A stretch of DNA of 64,000 nt from Nitrosomonas sp. (lineage in GTDB: Bacteria; Pseudomonadota; Gammaproteobacteria; Burkholderiales; Nitrosomonadaceae): positions 1-64,000 of the forward strand of contig JADKHF010000046.1 in assembly GCA_016721865.1 (NCBI GenBank). The letters are read 5' to 3'. Below the pieces are notes generated by a model. The model was not told the DNA's origin and ran no database searches. It was given only the letters and a program-made list of their open reading frames with translations. Positions 47,215 to 57,846 of the stretch are shown here, piece after piece (positions within the stretch are counted from its first letter, which is position 1; each line of letters starts with the position of its first letter). Made by a program: the position numbers and the translations under genes.

Positions 47215-48927
47215 TTATTGCTCTGTGTTTTTGCTATCCATTTTGTCTTTCAGTAAAGCGCCCAAACTCGTTGTTCCAGCATTGACAGGCGCTTTGATTT
47301 TTTGCATTGCACTGGATTCATCCGATTTATCTTTCGCCTTAATCGAGAGATTTATGGTGCGATTCTTACGATCCACATTAATGATCATTGTTTCGACTTT
47401 ATCTCCTTCTTTCAAGTGCGTGCGTATGTCTTCTACACGATCACGTGAGACTTCAGATGCGCGCAAATAACCTTCCACTTCATTGGTTAATGCAATCACA
47501 GCGCCTTTGGCGTCAATAGACTTCACTGTGCCATCAATGATGCTGTTTTTATCGTGTTCTGCAACAAAATTGGTGAAAGGATCACCTTCCATTTGTTTGA
47601 TGCCCAGTGAAATACGTTCACGTTCAACGTCGATGGAAAGAATTACTGCTTCTATCTCATCACCTTTTTTATAATTGAGAACGGCTTCTTCACCGGGGTG
47701 ATTCCAGGATAAATCAGACAAATGCACAAGACCGTCGATATTGCCGGGTAATCCGATGAAGACACCAAAGTCTGTAATGGACTTGATCTGTCCGCGGACT
47801 TTATCGCCTTTCTCATGATTTGCGGCGAATTCTTCCCATGGATTGGTTTGGCACTGTTTCATGCCCAGAGAAATACGGCGGCGTTCTTCATCAATTTCAA
47901 GAATCATCACTTCGACTTCATCGCCCAGTTGTACCATCTTGGATGGATAAACGTTTTTGTTGGTCCAGTCCATTTCAGATACATGCACCAGTCCTTCAAT
48001 ACCTTGCTCGATTTCGATAAAGGCACCGTAATCGGTTAAATTGGTTACCTTGCCAAACAGGCGAGTGCGTGCCGGATAACGCCTTGACAGACCAACCCAT
48101 GGATCTTCACTGAGTTGCTTCATGCCTAAAGAAACACGATTCTTTTCCTGATCAAACTTTAGCACCTTGGCGGTGACTTCATCGCCGATATTGACCACTT
48201 CGGATGGATGCTTAACACGACGCCATGCCAGGTCGGTAATATGCAGCAGTCCGTCAATTCCGCCCAGATCAACGAATGCACCATAATCAGTGATATTTTT
48301 GACTACACCCTGAACAACTGAACCTTCCTGGAGGCTGGACAATAAGGTTTCGCGGTCTGCACCTTGTGTCGCTTCCAGTACTGCGCGGCGTGATACCACA
48401 ACATTATTGCGTTTGCGATCAAGTTTGATGACTTTGAATTCCATTTCCTTATTTTCATAAGGTGTGGTGTCCTTGACAGGGCGGATATCCACTAGCGAGC
48501 CAGGCAGAAACGCACGAATGCCATTGATCATTGCAGTCAAGCCACCTTTTACTTTGCCATTGACCATACCGGTTACTATCTTGCCACTTTCCATCGCTTC
48601 TTCCAGATCATGCCAGGCAGTCAGGCGTTTGGCTTTATCACGTGAGAGGTGTGTTTCTCCATAACCGTCTTCCAGAGATTCAATGGCAACACTGATAAAA
48701 TCACCCGGCTTAACTTCAATTTCGCCGCGGTCATTTTTAAATTCTTCGATAGGAATATAACTTTCGGATTTAAGGCCGGCGTTGACAACAACGATATTGT
48801 AATCAACACGGACAACTTCGGCGGTGATTACTTCACCAGTCCGCATTTCCTGACGTGTAAGGCTTTCTTCAAAAAGCGCGGCAAAACTTTCGGGGGATTT
48901 CTGGGTTGCAGTGGAAGCTGTAGTCAT
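47215..48927 (-). CDS. rpsA: 30S ribosomal protein S1
   Basis: S1, 570 residues, binds mRNA and helps unwind it on the small ribosomal subunit. Six S1 (OB-fold) domains are visible as repeated GxVxxxxxxGAFVDL-like blocks, such as TDYGAFVDLGGIDGLLHITD and TDFGVFIGLPGNIDGLVHLS. Length and repeat number are normal. It lies in the order cmk, rpsA, ihfB. Intact. Confidence 0.97.
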   Translation of the reverse strand: MTTASTATQKSPESFAALFEESLTRQEMRTGEVITAEVVRVDYNIVVVNAGLKSESYIPIEEFKNDRGEIEVKPGDFISVAIESLEDGYGETHLSRDKAKRLTAWHDLEEAMESGKIVTGMVNGKVKGGLTAMINGIRAFLPGSLVDIRPVKDTTPYENKEMEFKVIKLDRKRNNVVVSRRAVLEATQGADRETLLSSLQEGSVVQGVVKNITDYGAFVDLGGIDGLLHITDLAWRRVKHPSEVVNIGDEVTAKVLKFDQEKNRVSLGMKQLSEDPWVGLSRRYPARTRLFGKVTNLTDYGAFIEIEQGIEGLVHVSEMDWTNKNVYPSKMVQLGDEVEVMILEIDEERRRISLGMKQCQTNPWEEFAANHEKGDKVRGQIKSITDFGVFIGLPGNIDGLVHLSDLSWNHPGEEAVLNYKKGDEIEAVILSIDVERERISLGIKQMEGDPFTNFVAEHDKNSIIDGTVKSIDAKGAVIALTNEVEGYLRASEVSRDRVEDIRTHLKEGDKVETMIINVDRKNRTINLSIKAKDKSDESSAMQKIKAPVNAGTTSLGALLKDKMDSKNTEQ

Positions 48928-49053
48928 TATAAAAAAATACCTGATTGATCATTCCGGTTGGATTGATATCCAACGGATTGGGTTGATTAATAAAATGTCT
49001 GAACAATAAATTCATTTTTCTTTCTGTAAATCGTCTGGTAAAGAAAAATGGTG

Positions 49054-49746
49054 TTATTTCATATTCAAACGTGGGTTTATTGCATGAATTTCATTATACC
49101 AAGAGAGGACAGCATCCTGCGCCTGGGATATGGTTAGTGAAGTCGTGTCGAGCAGTTTCGCATCAGCATCCTGTCGCAAAGGCGCAATGCTGCGATTGCT
49201 ATCGCGTTCATCACGTTTCTGAATATCCTGCAATAAGTCGGCAATGTTAGCATCTATTCCTTTCTCTATCAACTGCTTATACCGTCTTTGTGCGCGTACT
49301 TCAGCGCTGGCGGTTAAAAATATTTTAAGAATGGCTTCGGGGAAGATGACGGATCCCATGTCACGCCCATCTGTAACCAATCCAGGCGGTTGACAGAATG
49401 CGCGCTGACGTTCGGTAAGCGCTTCACGAACCTGTGGATGGGCAGCCAGTTGGGAGGCTAGGCTGCCGCATTGTTCTGCCCGAATAGCGTCAGTGACAAT
49501 TGAGCCATCCAGATAAATATCTTCATTCTTAAAAACCACATCCAGGTTCCTGGCGATCTCGGCGAGTTGCTCTGTGTTGTGAATGTCGGTATGGGTTTGC
49601 ATTGTTTTTAATGCAACCAGACGATAAAGCGAGCCACTGTCGAGATAATGGAATCCAAGTTTTTTGGCGACCAACTGGGCGACGGTGCCTTTGCCGGATG
49701 CTGATGGTCCATCAATGGTAATGACAGGAATTTTATACGTATCCAT
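49054..49746 (-). CDS. cmk: cytidylate kinase
   Basis: Cmk, 230 residues, phosphorylates CMP and dCMP. The P-loop is GPSASGKGTVAQ (residues 13-24), and the conserved VTDGRDMGSVIFPEA motif of CMP kinases is near 120. The ATG at 49746 overlaps the aroA stop codon by one base (TAATG on the minus strand). Intact. Confidence 0.96.
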   Translation of the reverse strand: MDTYKIPVITIDGPSASGKGTVAQLVAKKLGFHYLDSGSLYRLVALKTMQTHTDIHNTEQLAEIARNLDVVFKNEDIYLDGSIVTDAIRAEQCGSLASQLAAHPQVREALTERQRAFCQPPGLVTDGRDMGSVIFPEAILKIFLTASAEVRAQRRYKQLIEKGIDANIADLLQDIQKRDERDSNRSIAPLRQDADAKLLDTTSLTISQAQDAVLSWYNEIHAINPRLNMK

Positions 49747-51083
49747 TAATTAGTCTTGTTATCTGGTTGTTCAGGATGGACGATTTGTGAAAAAATTTCA
49801 AAATAATCGGGAAATGTTTTTGCAACACAACCGGGGTCGTTGATGCGCAACGGTGTTCCTAGAGATGCCAGTGCAAAGCACATGGCCATGCGATGGTCAT
49901 CATATGTGTCAATTGCTGCATGTGGAATCAAACCATTGGGAGGAGGAGTAATGCGCAAGTAATCCGCGCCCTCTTCAACAGTCGCGCCTAATTTGCGCAA
50001 CTCATTAGACATGGCCGCAAGGCGATCTGTTTCTTTCAGGCGCCAGCTGGCAATATTGCGTAGCGTTGTGACGCCTTCAGCGAATAATGCGGTGACCGCA
50101 AGCGTCATGGCGGCATCTGGAATATGGTTGCAATCCAGATCGATGGCATGAAGAAATTTCCCGGAGTGATTTGCGCCTGCTCCGCTCGCCTCGATCCAGT
50201 TTTCCCCCATGGATATTTGTGCTCCCATCATTTTCAGTGCTGCAGCAAAACGGATATCACCTTGCGCACTATCGCGACCGACTCCCTGAACACGCACCGG
50301 GCCATGCCCAATAGCGCCTGCAGCTAGAAAATAGGAGGCTGATGATGCATCACCTTCAACAGTAATATGACCTGGGCTACGATAATTTTGATGTGCCGGG
50401 ATCATAAATTTCTGCCAGTTGATATTTTCGACTCGCACACCAAAATGGTGCATTTGTGCGAGTGTTAATTCGACATAGGGTTGAGAGATTAAAGTACCAG
50501 AGACATTGATGAAGGAATCTTTTCCACTGAGTGGCAGCGCCATCAGTAACCCGGTTAGGAACTGACTGGAAACATCGCCTTTTACGGTAACAGAAATGGT
50601 GTCGCTTTTAATACGTGAATCGGCTGGTTTGATTTCCAGAGGGGGGAAGCCGGGATTGTTTAAATAAGTGATATTTGCACCTAATTGGCGTAATGCGTCG
50701 ACCAGGTCTGCAATAGGCCGTTCATGCATTCGTGGCACGCCGGCTAACCGGTAATGCCCATGCATTAAAGATAGTGCTGCAACTAAAGGCCGAAATGCAG
50801 TGCCGGCATTGCCGAGAAATAAATCAGCTTTTGTAACGGGAAATTTTCCTTTTTCTCCGGTGATGCAGTAATCGTTTTTACCTGTTTGTGTAATTGAAAC
50901 CCCCAGTTTGATAAGCGCATCCAGCATACGTGCCGTATCATCAGAAGCCAATAAATCATGAATCTGTGTGGTACCTTCGGCCAATGCAGCAAGCAGGAGA
51001 ATTCGATTGGAAATACTCTTTGATCCAGGCAGTCGTACGATGCCATGAGCATTTTTAGCAAACGGGAGATCAAGCCATTCCAT
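49746..51083 (-). CDS. aroA: 3-phosphoshikimate 1-carboxyvinyltransferase
   Basis: AroA, 445 residues from the chosen start, makes EPSP from shikimate-3-phosphate and phosphoenolpyruvate in aromatic amino acid synthesis. The family motif LPGSKSISNRILLLAALAEG is at about 16-35, and the second, RLAAMSNELRKLGATVEEG, near 335-355. The start MEWLDLPFAKN at 51083 is chosen over a 13-residue longer frame from 51122. Class I-type motifs are present. Intact. Confidence 0.95.
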   Translation of the reverse strand: MEWLDLPFAKNAHGIVRLPGSKSISNRILLLAALAEGTTQIHDLLASDDTARMLDALIKLGVSITQTGKNDYCITGEKGKFPVTKADLFLGNAGTAFRPLVAALSLMHGHYRLAGVPRMHERPIADLVDALRQLGANITYLNNPGFPPLEIKPADSRIKSDTISVTVKGDVSSQFLTGLLMALPLSGKDSFINVSGTLISQPYVELTLAQMHHFGVRVENINWQKFMIPAHQNYRSPGHITVEGDASSASYFLAAGAIGHGPVRVQGVGRDSAQGDIRFAAALKMMGAQISMGENWIEASGAGANHSGKFLHAIDLDCNHIPDAAMTLAVTALFAEGVTTLRNIASWRLKETDRLAAMSNELRKLGATVEEGADYLRITPPPNGLIPHAAIDTYDDHRMAMCFALASLGTPLRINDPGCVAKTFPDYFEIFSQIVHPEQPDNKTN

Positions 51084-51388
51084 GATGTATGCAGTAGTAA
51101 AAATTGCTAGATAATATCCCATAAAAACACTCAGAGCGTAATTTTATTGCTCTTTGGGAGCGACGGATACGACTGGAATATTCTTAATTTATCGATTAAA
51201 TTTGGATCGGGAAAAATCTTTATCTAACTATCTTGTTTAGGGTAATCTATCGCAGTAAATTTCTAGCGTAGAATACATTGTTGACTTGAAGTGCTTTCAA
51301 GGAAATATTTGTTATTCGCTATCTGATGCGGGAATAAAATTGGTGCAGCAAGATTTTCGTATTTTTTTAAAAATAAGAGGTTGATTTG

Positions 51389-51637
51389 ATGGAAGATGCA
51401 GAAATTGCTTTAATGTTTTCGTTACTGACTATTCCTGTGGCTATCTGGTTGCAGTTATGGGTAAAGAATCGCAGAGAGAAACGGAGAAATGATTTAGGTG
51501 AAGAAGAATTTGAAAACACAGCACGGGCATTTGTTTCTATCATTTTAGAGGGAACTGCCATTGTGGGAGGACTCATCATGATTATTATGGGGTCCGGAGG
51601 AGTAATTAAGTACATCCTTAACTTTTATGCTGCGTGA
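51389..51637 (+). CDS. 82-residue small membrane protein
   Basis: A short protein starting MEDAEIALMFSLLTIPVAIW with a GAGG ribosome site about 11 bases upstream. It has one helix at about 8-25, a very basic loop (KNRREKRRNDLGEEEFE) and a second helix near 50-78. No family is recognised. It is convergent with topB and may share a TTGACT/AATATT-like promoter around 51290. Real-gene status is moderately likely. Confidence 0.55.
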   Translation: MEDAEIALMFSLLTIPVAIWLQLWVKNRREKRRNDLGEEEFENTARAFVSIILEGTAIVGGLIMIIMGSGGVIKYILNFYAA

Positions 51638-51664
51638 TCTTTAGGCATATTGGAGATGACTGGG

Positions 51665-51707
51665 GACATTCGGCGTGATCAAACGATACCCGAATGTCTT
51701 GTTTGTT
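51665..51707. terminator. hairpin between small gene and topB
   Basis: Nine-base perfect arms 51665-51673 and 51690-51698 with a 16-base loop, followed by a T-rich stretch. It lies about 30 bases after the stop of the small + strand gene and could serve as its terminator. Confidence 0.6.
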
Positions 51708-51758
51708 TTTCGTTGTTGATTTCTCGATAAAAAAGAAATAAACCCTGGATTATTCTCG

Positions 51759-54279
51759 CTATGAAGTAGCCTTGCTGGTTGTTTTGGCTTTTGAAGGTTT
51801 TGTTTTTGGTTTTGTTTCGGTTGCTTTCTTGGGGGCTTTCTGCTCAAACTCAAATCCTATTTTTCCGTCCGAATTTCGGACTAAGTAAGCTGAAAAGGTC
51901 CTGCCTTTTTTTGGAAATAAATTTTGTGAGCAGGTCTGTTTTTCCGGTTTCCAGCAGTTTGGTGATTTGTTCGCGCTCTATCGGGCGTGTAAGGATGATT
52001 TTTCCCGTTTTAAAATTGCACGTACGGGTTGTTGCTCCGACAGATTTCTCACAAACATACTGCAGGCCATGCTCGTAAACAGCATGATTGCATTTTGGAC
52101 ATTTCCCTAAGGCGACTTGATCGCTGAAATCAACTTCTTCATGATCCTCATCGCTGTTGCCGAAATCAAATTTCATTTCAAGCGTGTCAGTAAGTTTGAT
52201 GATGGCATTAAATGATTGCCCCATTTTGCTGCGGAAACCTTGCAGTGGTCCCACTTCGCGTTGGGTAATCAAGGTTTCCATTTCTTCAACCTCAAATTGA
52301 CGCCCGGCCAAAATTTTCCAGAGTGCAAAATCACATTTCTGACATTGGAATTTTTTATAGGTTTCATGAACGACGCCACCGCATTTAGGGCAGGGGGATT
52401 TAAGTATGGAGAAATCTCCCGCAATGGTTTCTCCACGATGGGTTTTGGCTTGTTCCACAATATGGCTTGTCATTTCGGCAATTTTCTCCATGAACGCAGT
52501 GCGTTTAAGGTGACCTTGCTCAATCTGACGTAACTGAAATTCCCAGTTTCCTGTTAATTCAGGTGAAATAAGTTCAGGAATTTTGAGACCACGTAATAAC
52601 GTGATCAATGAGAAGGCTTTTGCTGTTGGGTGAAGCTCTCGCCCTACACGTTGCAGGTAATTTTCAAATACCAAACCTTCAATGATGGCTGCGCGTGTTG
52701 CCGGCGTACCCAGACCTTTTGTACTCATGGCCGCACGCAGTTCTTCATCTTCAACGAGTTTGCCTGCTCCTTCCATGGCAGAAAGTAATGTGGCTTCGTT
52801 AAATCTCGCGGGTGGGCGAGTTTGATTAGCGATAATTTTAATTTCTTCAGTGGTAACAGATTCACCCGGTGTAATTGCAACAAGTGCTGTGTCATCTTCC
52901 AGATCATCAAGTTTTGCTGACTTGCCATATACCGCCTGCCAGCCGGGATTGACCATGATCTTGCCTTCTGTTCTAAAAGGTTCGTTCTCAACCCGGGTGA
53001 TGCGGGTGGTAATCAGAAATTCGGCAGCGGGAAAGAAAATTGCCAGAAAACGTTTGGTAACCAGATCATAAAGCTTTGCTTCGGCTTCGTTTAATTTGGC
53101 CGGATTTAATGCCGTCGGAATAATGGCGAAGTGATCCGAGATCTTGGCATTGTTGAAAATACGTTTGTTTGGAGTTACCCAGTTTGAAGTCAGGATTTGT
53201 TGGGAAAATTTTCCATAATCTGTGCTTTTCAGGCTTTGCAAAGTATCTTTAACTGTGGCGATATAATCTTCCGGTAGTGCGCGTGAATCAGTTCGCGGGT
53301 AAGTCAATACCTTATGTTTTTCATATAATGCTTGAGCCAGACCGAGTGTTGTTTTGGCAGAAAAACCAAAGCGACTGTTGGCTTCTCGCTGTAAGCTGGT
53401 CAAATCATAAAGCAATGGGCAGATTTCTTTGCTTGGCTTGCTTTCTTCGTTTACTTGACCGGGCTTCCCTTGGCACTTGTCACGAATGACCTCGGCTTTC
53501 TTCTGTTCCCAGAGCCGTTCAGGTTTTAATTCTTGATTGATTTTATCTTTGCTGAATTTTTCATCAAACCACTTGCCGGTATAGTTGCCATTGTCAGCTG
53601 CAAATGTGGCATGAATTTCCCAGTAATCCTGAGGACGGAATTTTTTGATTTTTTCTTCACGTTCGACAAGAATCGCTAATGTGGGTGTCTGTACCCGCCC
53701 AACTGTGGTTTTATGAAATCCCCCTTCCTGGGAATTAAAGGCAGTCATGGCGCGCGTACCATTGATTCCGACCAGCCAATCCGACTCTGAGCGGCTGACG
53801 GCAGCTTCGGCAAGAGACTGTACTTCTGAGTTATCCAGTAATTTGGTAAACCCCTGCCGAATCGCATCAGGTGTCATCGATTGCAGCCAAAGGCGTTTGA
53901 CAGGTTTATTGGTGCCGACATGGCGCAGGATATAATAAAAAATCAGCTCACCTTCACGTCCTGCATCACATGCATTGATAAGCGTATCCACATCTTTACG
54001 TTTGATGAGCTTGCTGAGCAATTTTAAACGTGAGGAAGTTTTTTCGATTGGGTTCAAATCAAAATGCGGTGGAATAACCGGTAGATTAGCAAAACTCCAT
54101 TTACCGCGTTTTACTTCATATTCTTCTGGAATAGCCAGTTCGAGCAAATGGCCGACTGCCGAGGATACGACATACTGGTCGTTTTCGAAGTAATCAGTGT
54201 GTTTGGTAAAGTTACCTAATACCCGTGCGATATCTGCTGCAACAGAAGGCTTTTCAGCAATAATCAGCGATTTACTCAT
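51759..54279 (-). pseudogene. topB: DNA topoisomerase III, C-terminal frameshift
   Basis: TopB, a type IA topoisomerase, decatenates DNA. The Toprim domain starts MSKSLIIAEKPSVAADIARV and has NACDAGREGELI; the active tyrosine is in LTYPRTDSRAL. Zinc-finger-like CPKCGGVVHETYKKFQCQKC and CPKCNHAVY follow, with a C-terminal lysine-rich tail. The first frame ends KFGRKNRI at 51850, but the tail continues DGKIGFEFEQKAPKKATETK in another frame to TAG at 51759. One inserted G near 51875-51880 explains it. The core enzyme (809 residues) is complete, so function may survive. Confidence 0.9.
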
Positions 54280-54442
54280 GAATTTCCCGGAGAAATCCGC
54301 CTGCCGCTAATGTAAAATCAAGCATGTTTGTTACTGCTGAGCGTTTATTATGAATTGGGATTGCAAGCATATTTGATGATTGTATTGGATCATCTCGCGC
54401 CAGTAGTTATCCGTTATAGATAAATAAAGGCTGTGATTAGTC

Positions 54443-54901
54443 TCAATGCCGGTAATGAGAATCGCTGACAATCAACAATTTCTCAAGTATGGCATCGTCA
54501 GTGAGCTGGTTCTGGATCCATAATTCTGTTAAAACAATCAGTTTTATTTTTTCAAGGCTGGATGAATTTTCATCCATCGTCAGCACACGATCAATCAATA
54601 GTTCCCTCTGTAACGGGTTAATGATGCCAGATTGCTCCAGAAAGAAAATAAATCCTCGACCTTCGGTGTCAATTTTTTCTATTTCATACTCGGTAAAGCA
54701 GCGGAAAGAATCATTCTTTGCAAAGCTCGCGGGGTAATTGCCAATATCGTGGCGCGCGAGCTCGGAGAGCCAAGTCAGTGTCTCGTTAATATCTTCATCT
54801 GCAAATCCAGCCATAGTGAGTTTGCGAGTGAGAGTGGCAGAGTCAGGGTAGCTTCCTGAGTCAAAATAATTTTCAAATAAATAAACGAGTATATCGAACA
54901 T
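54443..54901 (-). CDS. smg: Smg/DUF494 family protein
   Basis: A 152-residue helical protein of the DUF494/Smg family. The start MFDILVYLFENYFDSGSYPD is the family hallmark, which makes 54901 the proper start rather than the longer open frame from 54988. It lies between dprA and topB, the usual neighbourhood. Its function is not known. Intact. Confidence 0.93.
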   Translation of the reverse strand: MFDILVYLFENYFDSGSYPDSATLTRKLTMAGFADEDINETLTWLSELARHDIGNYPASFAKNDSFRCFTEYEIEKIDTEGRGFIFFLEQSGIINPLQRELLIDRVLTMDENSSSLEKIKLIVLTELWIQNQLTDDAILEKLLIVSDSHYRH

Positions 54902-54966
54902 AATTGATTCTAATAAGTTGCAAGTAAGTTTCAAGACCGGCAATCTTTGGTTGATCTTATCCGATG

Positions 54967-56067
54967 TTATTGGATTCTCTGATAGCATCCTCCCGGCAGA
55001 CTGCTGACCTGACCGTCAAGCTCAAGCGTTAATAGCATGGCTGATACAACTTCAGCCGTCAAGCCACTGCGAGCGCATAGCGTATTGATATCTACGGCAT
55101 CATAGCCTATATGTTTGAGTAATAAGGTATTTTTAGTTGACTGTTCGGTAGCAAATTCTTTTCTTTTGTCGAGATTTTCATTGCTGATTAATGGAAAATA
55201 ATTTAATTCATCTAAAATATCCTGTGTATTTTCTATCAGCTTTGCACCTTGCTTAATCAGTGCATGGCAGCCTTTTGAGAGTGGTGAATGAATAGAGCCC
55301 GGGATCGCCATTACTTCCCGTCCTTGTTCTAATGCCTGCCGGGCTGTGATCAGTGATCCACTTTGTAATGCAGCCTCTACCACCAGACAACCCTGACTCA
55401 TGCCACTGATAATGCGGTTCCTGCGTGGGAAATTTCTTCCGATGGCAGGTGTGCCGAGAGGAAACTCGGAAATTAGTGCGCCTTCTTTTGCCAGTTTATG
55501 TGCCAAAAGATGATTCTTAGCAGGATAAACAATATCCAAACCAGTGCCGACAACAGCGATGCTGGCAGCTGCGCCGCGCAAACCGCCTTGATGAGCAGCT
55601 GTATCGATACCTAATGCCATGCCGCTGATGATGCAGAATCCGGCATTACTGGCTGCTTCGGAGAAAGCCGCTGCATTGGATAAACCTTGTGGTGTAGCAT
55701 TGCGGCTACCAACTACCGCCAGAGCAGGTTTTCGCAAGAGTTCTCGCTGACCCTTGAAGTAAAGTAACGGAGGAGGGTCGGCAATGTTAAGTAGCTGATT
55801 TGGGTAATCCGAATCAGCCAAGGTAATGATGGCATTGGCAGGATCTTCCAGCCACTTGAGGGCGCCAGAAATTTTATTGCGATCAGCGCCTTGCTTAATG
55901 CGTTCGGCAATTGGCTTCTTTACGATGCGCTCGAGTGCGGTAGGATGTGTTGAAAATATTGACGAAGGACTGCCAAAAGCAATTAGAAGTCGACGGATGG
56001 ATTCACCACCGAGGCCGTCAATGAGGTTGAGATTCAGCCATGATTCAATATCCGGTGCATGTTTCAT
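54967..56067 (-). CDS. dprA: DNA processing protein DprA
   Basis: DprA, 366 residues, protects incoming single-stranded DNA and loads RecA during natural transformation. The Rossmann-like core has VGSRNATPQG, SGMALGIDTAAHQGGL, IAVVGTGLDIVYPAKN and EFPLGTPAIGRNFPRRNRII; a SAM-like N-terminal domain and a C-terminal winged-helix (DINTLCARSGLTAEVVSAML) are present. It implies that the species may be competent, though DprA is also kept in non-competent bacteria. Intact. Confidence 0.95.
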   Translation of the reverse strand: MKHAPDIESWLNLNLIDGLGGESIRRLLIAFGSPSSIFSTHPTALERIVKKPIAERIKQGADRNKISGALKWLEDPANAIITLADSDYPNQLLNIADPPPLLYFKGQRELLRKPALAVVGSRNATPQGLSNAAAFSEAASNAGFCIISGMALGIDTAAHQGGLRGAAASIAVVGTGLDIVYPAKNHLLAHKLAKEGALISEFPLGTPAIGRNFPRRNRIISGMSQGCLVVEAALQSGSLITARQALEQGREVMAIPGSIHSPLSKGCHALIKQGAKLIENTQDILDELNYFPLISNENLDKRKEFATEQSTKNTLLLKHIGYDAVDINTLCARSGLTAEVVSAMLLTLELDGQVSSLPGGCYQRIQ

Positions 56068-56085
56068 GAATGTACGGCATTAATT

Positions 56086-57122
56086 TTAGGGCGTTTTAAC
56101 GGCATCCAGGATTTTAATGGATTGTGTACTTTGTACGACCAGCGCATAGGATAATTTGTCAAAAACACGAAATACAAATACTAATCCGGTCCTTTCATCA
56201 GGTAATTGTACCATCTCTCCTCTAAGGGATTTAGCCTGGCTTTTTCGATAGATGGCAAGTACATGCCCCATTTCCAAGCCATCCATCTCGCCTTTATTCA
56301 GCGTAACAATGTCGCCTCTGCCAATTTCAGAGACACCACCATAGACAGAAATAATTCTTCCGCTGATTGAAATTTCCGGCGCATGCGGTGCGTAGTTATT
56401 GAATAAGGTATCAGGGGCGGGAACTAGACGGTCGCCTTTGAGAATTTCTTCCGTAGCACGAGTGATGGTTGCCGTGCTGACATCAGCAAAAACATTTACT
56501 TTGGCATCCCCCAGGTAGGCTGCTTCATAGCCAAGGATCAAGCCTTCTATGTCCGGATCTTTCAGCACCTTGCCGGGGCGGAAGATTTGCCATGTTGTGC
56601 CTTTGTCTTCAGGTAGTCCACTGACATAAACCGTATTGTCGGTACTTAAAACCACCCGGCCTTCACTGGAGCCCAGTATATACGGTGCATCGGCAAGACC
56701 ATCCTTCTCAATGACTAACGGCTGACTTAGAAAAGGCTCGATAGCAGCAGCCGGTATGCTGGGGATAGCTGCAGTACTCGATTGTTCTGTACGTATTCTA
56801 GGCGATAGTTGGACTGTTTTTATATCACCTTCATCTTCTGCGAGACGCAGTCGGCTGCCATGGGGTGTTTTTTCCACTATCACTACATCACCGGGGTATA
56901 TTCTGTGCGGATTTTTCACTTGTTCACGGTTTAATCCCCAGATCTCAGGCCAGCGCCAGGGGTCTCTAAGAAAGCGTGAAGCAATCCCCCACAGGGTATC
57001 CCCGGGTACAACCACATGGTGATCGGGCGTGTCACCCCGCAGTTTAATGTACTCTGCTTTAACTGGCATAATAGTAGAAAGCAGACCAGGAATAAAATCA
57101 TAGCTATAATAGACTTTCGCAT
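56086..57122 (-). pseudogene. LysM-domain protein, frameshifted signal peptide
   Basis: A periplasmic peptidoglycan-binding protein. The LysM motif covers VVPGDTLWGIASRFLRDPW to about residue 75. The middle and C-terminal parts hold a domain of the kind found in LysM proteins beside dprA. The open frame starts at MPVKAEYIKLRG with no signal peptide, but the signal peptide MRKSIIAMILFLVCF is just upstream in another frame from 57122. Adding one T near 57079-57083 joins them (VCFSTIMPVKA) and gives 345 residues with a cleavable signal ending VKA. It shares the common dprA-LysM-def order. Confidence 0.85.
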
Positions 57123-57219
57123 GAACGATCCCGATGATAGGTTATAAAGCATACAGAATGATTATCTAATGATACGGTCTAAAAGCGATATTGAGTCTAT
57201 TAAACTAAACAAATTTTTC

Positions 57220-57723
57220 ATGGCTATTCTAAAAATATTACAATATCCGGATGAGCGGCTACATACTGTGGCGGCCCCCGTAGCGCAGGTCACTGACAAA
57301 ATCCGCTTGTTTATAAAGGATTTGGCTGAAACGATGTATGCTGCACCTGGGATAGGGCTGGCAGCGACGCAGGTGGATGTGCATGAACGTGTGATTGTTA
57401 TTGACACTTCTGAAACGCATGATCAGTTGCTTGTTTTGATCAACCCTGAAATTATTGCCAGTAATGGCATATCTGATTATGAGGAAGGTTGCTTGTCAGT
57501 TCCGGGTATCTATGGAAAAGTGCGGCGTGCCGAGTCTATTACTGTGACAGCTTTGAATACTGAAGGGGAGTCGTTTGTTCTGGATGCTGATGGATTATTG
57601 GCAGTGTGTATTCAGCATGAGATGGATCACTTGGCAGGAAAAGTATTTGTTGAATACTGGTCACGGCTTAAGCAGATGCGCACACTGGCAAGATTAAAGA
57701 AAAAACAGCGCAGCGTCATGTAA
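57220..57723 (+). CDS. def: peptide deformylase
   Basis: Def, 167 residues, removes the formyl group from nascent proteins. The three motifs are GIGLAATQ (about 45), EEGCLSVPG (about 88) and HEMDHLAG (about 133), the last two giving the metal ligands C, H, H. The start MAILKILQYPDERL matches the family; an upstream frame from 57169 adds 17 residues unlike the family. Divergent from the LysM gene. Intact. Confidence 0.94.
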   Translation: MAILKILQYPDERLHTVAAPVAQVTDKIRLFIKDLAETMYAAPGIGLAATQVDVHERVIVIDTSETHDQLLVLINPEIIASNGISDYEEGCLSVPGIYGKVRRAESITVTALNTEGESFVLDADGLLAVCIQHEMDHLAGKVFVEYWSRLKQMRTLARLKKKQRSVM

Positions 57724-57846
57724 CCCCGTTCTTTTATAAAAATGAGATGTGACTTGCACTCTTGAATTCCAGGGATTAATAGTTTTATTCTGTCAAAGCC
57801 ATTGCGATTCGGGAACCATAATGAATGAAAGATTGATGTGCCTAGG

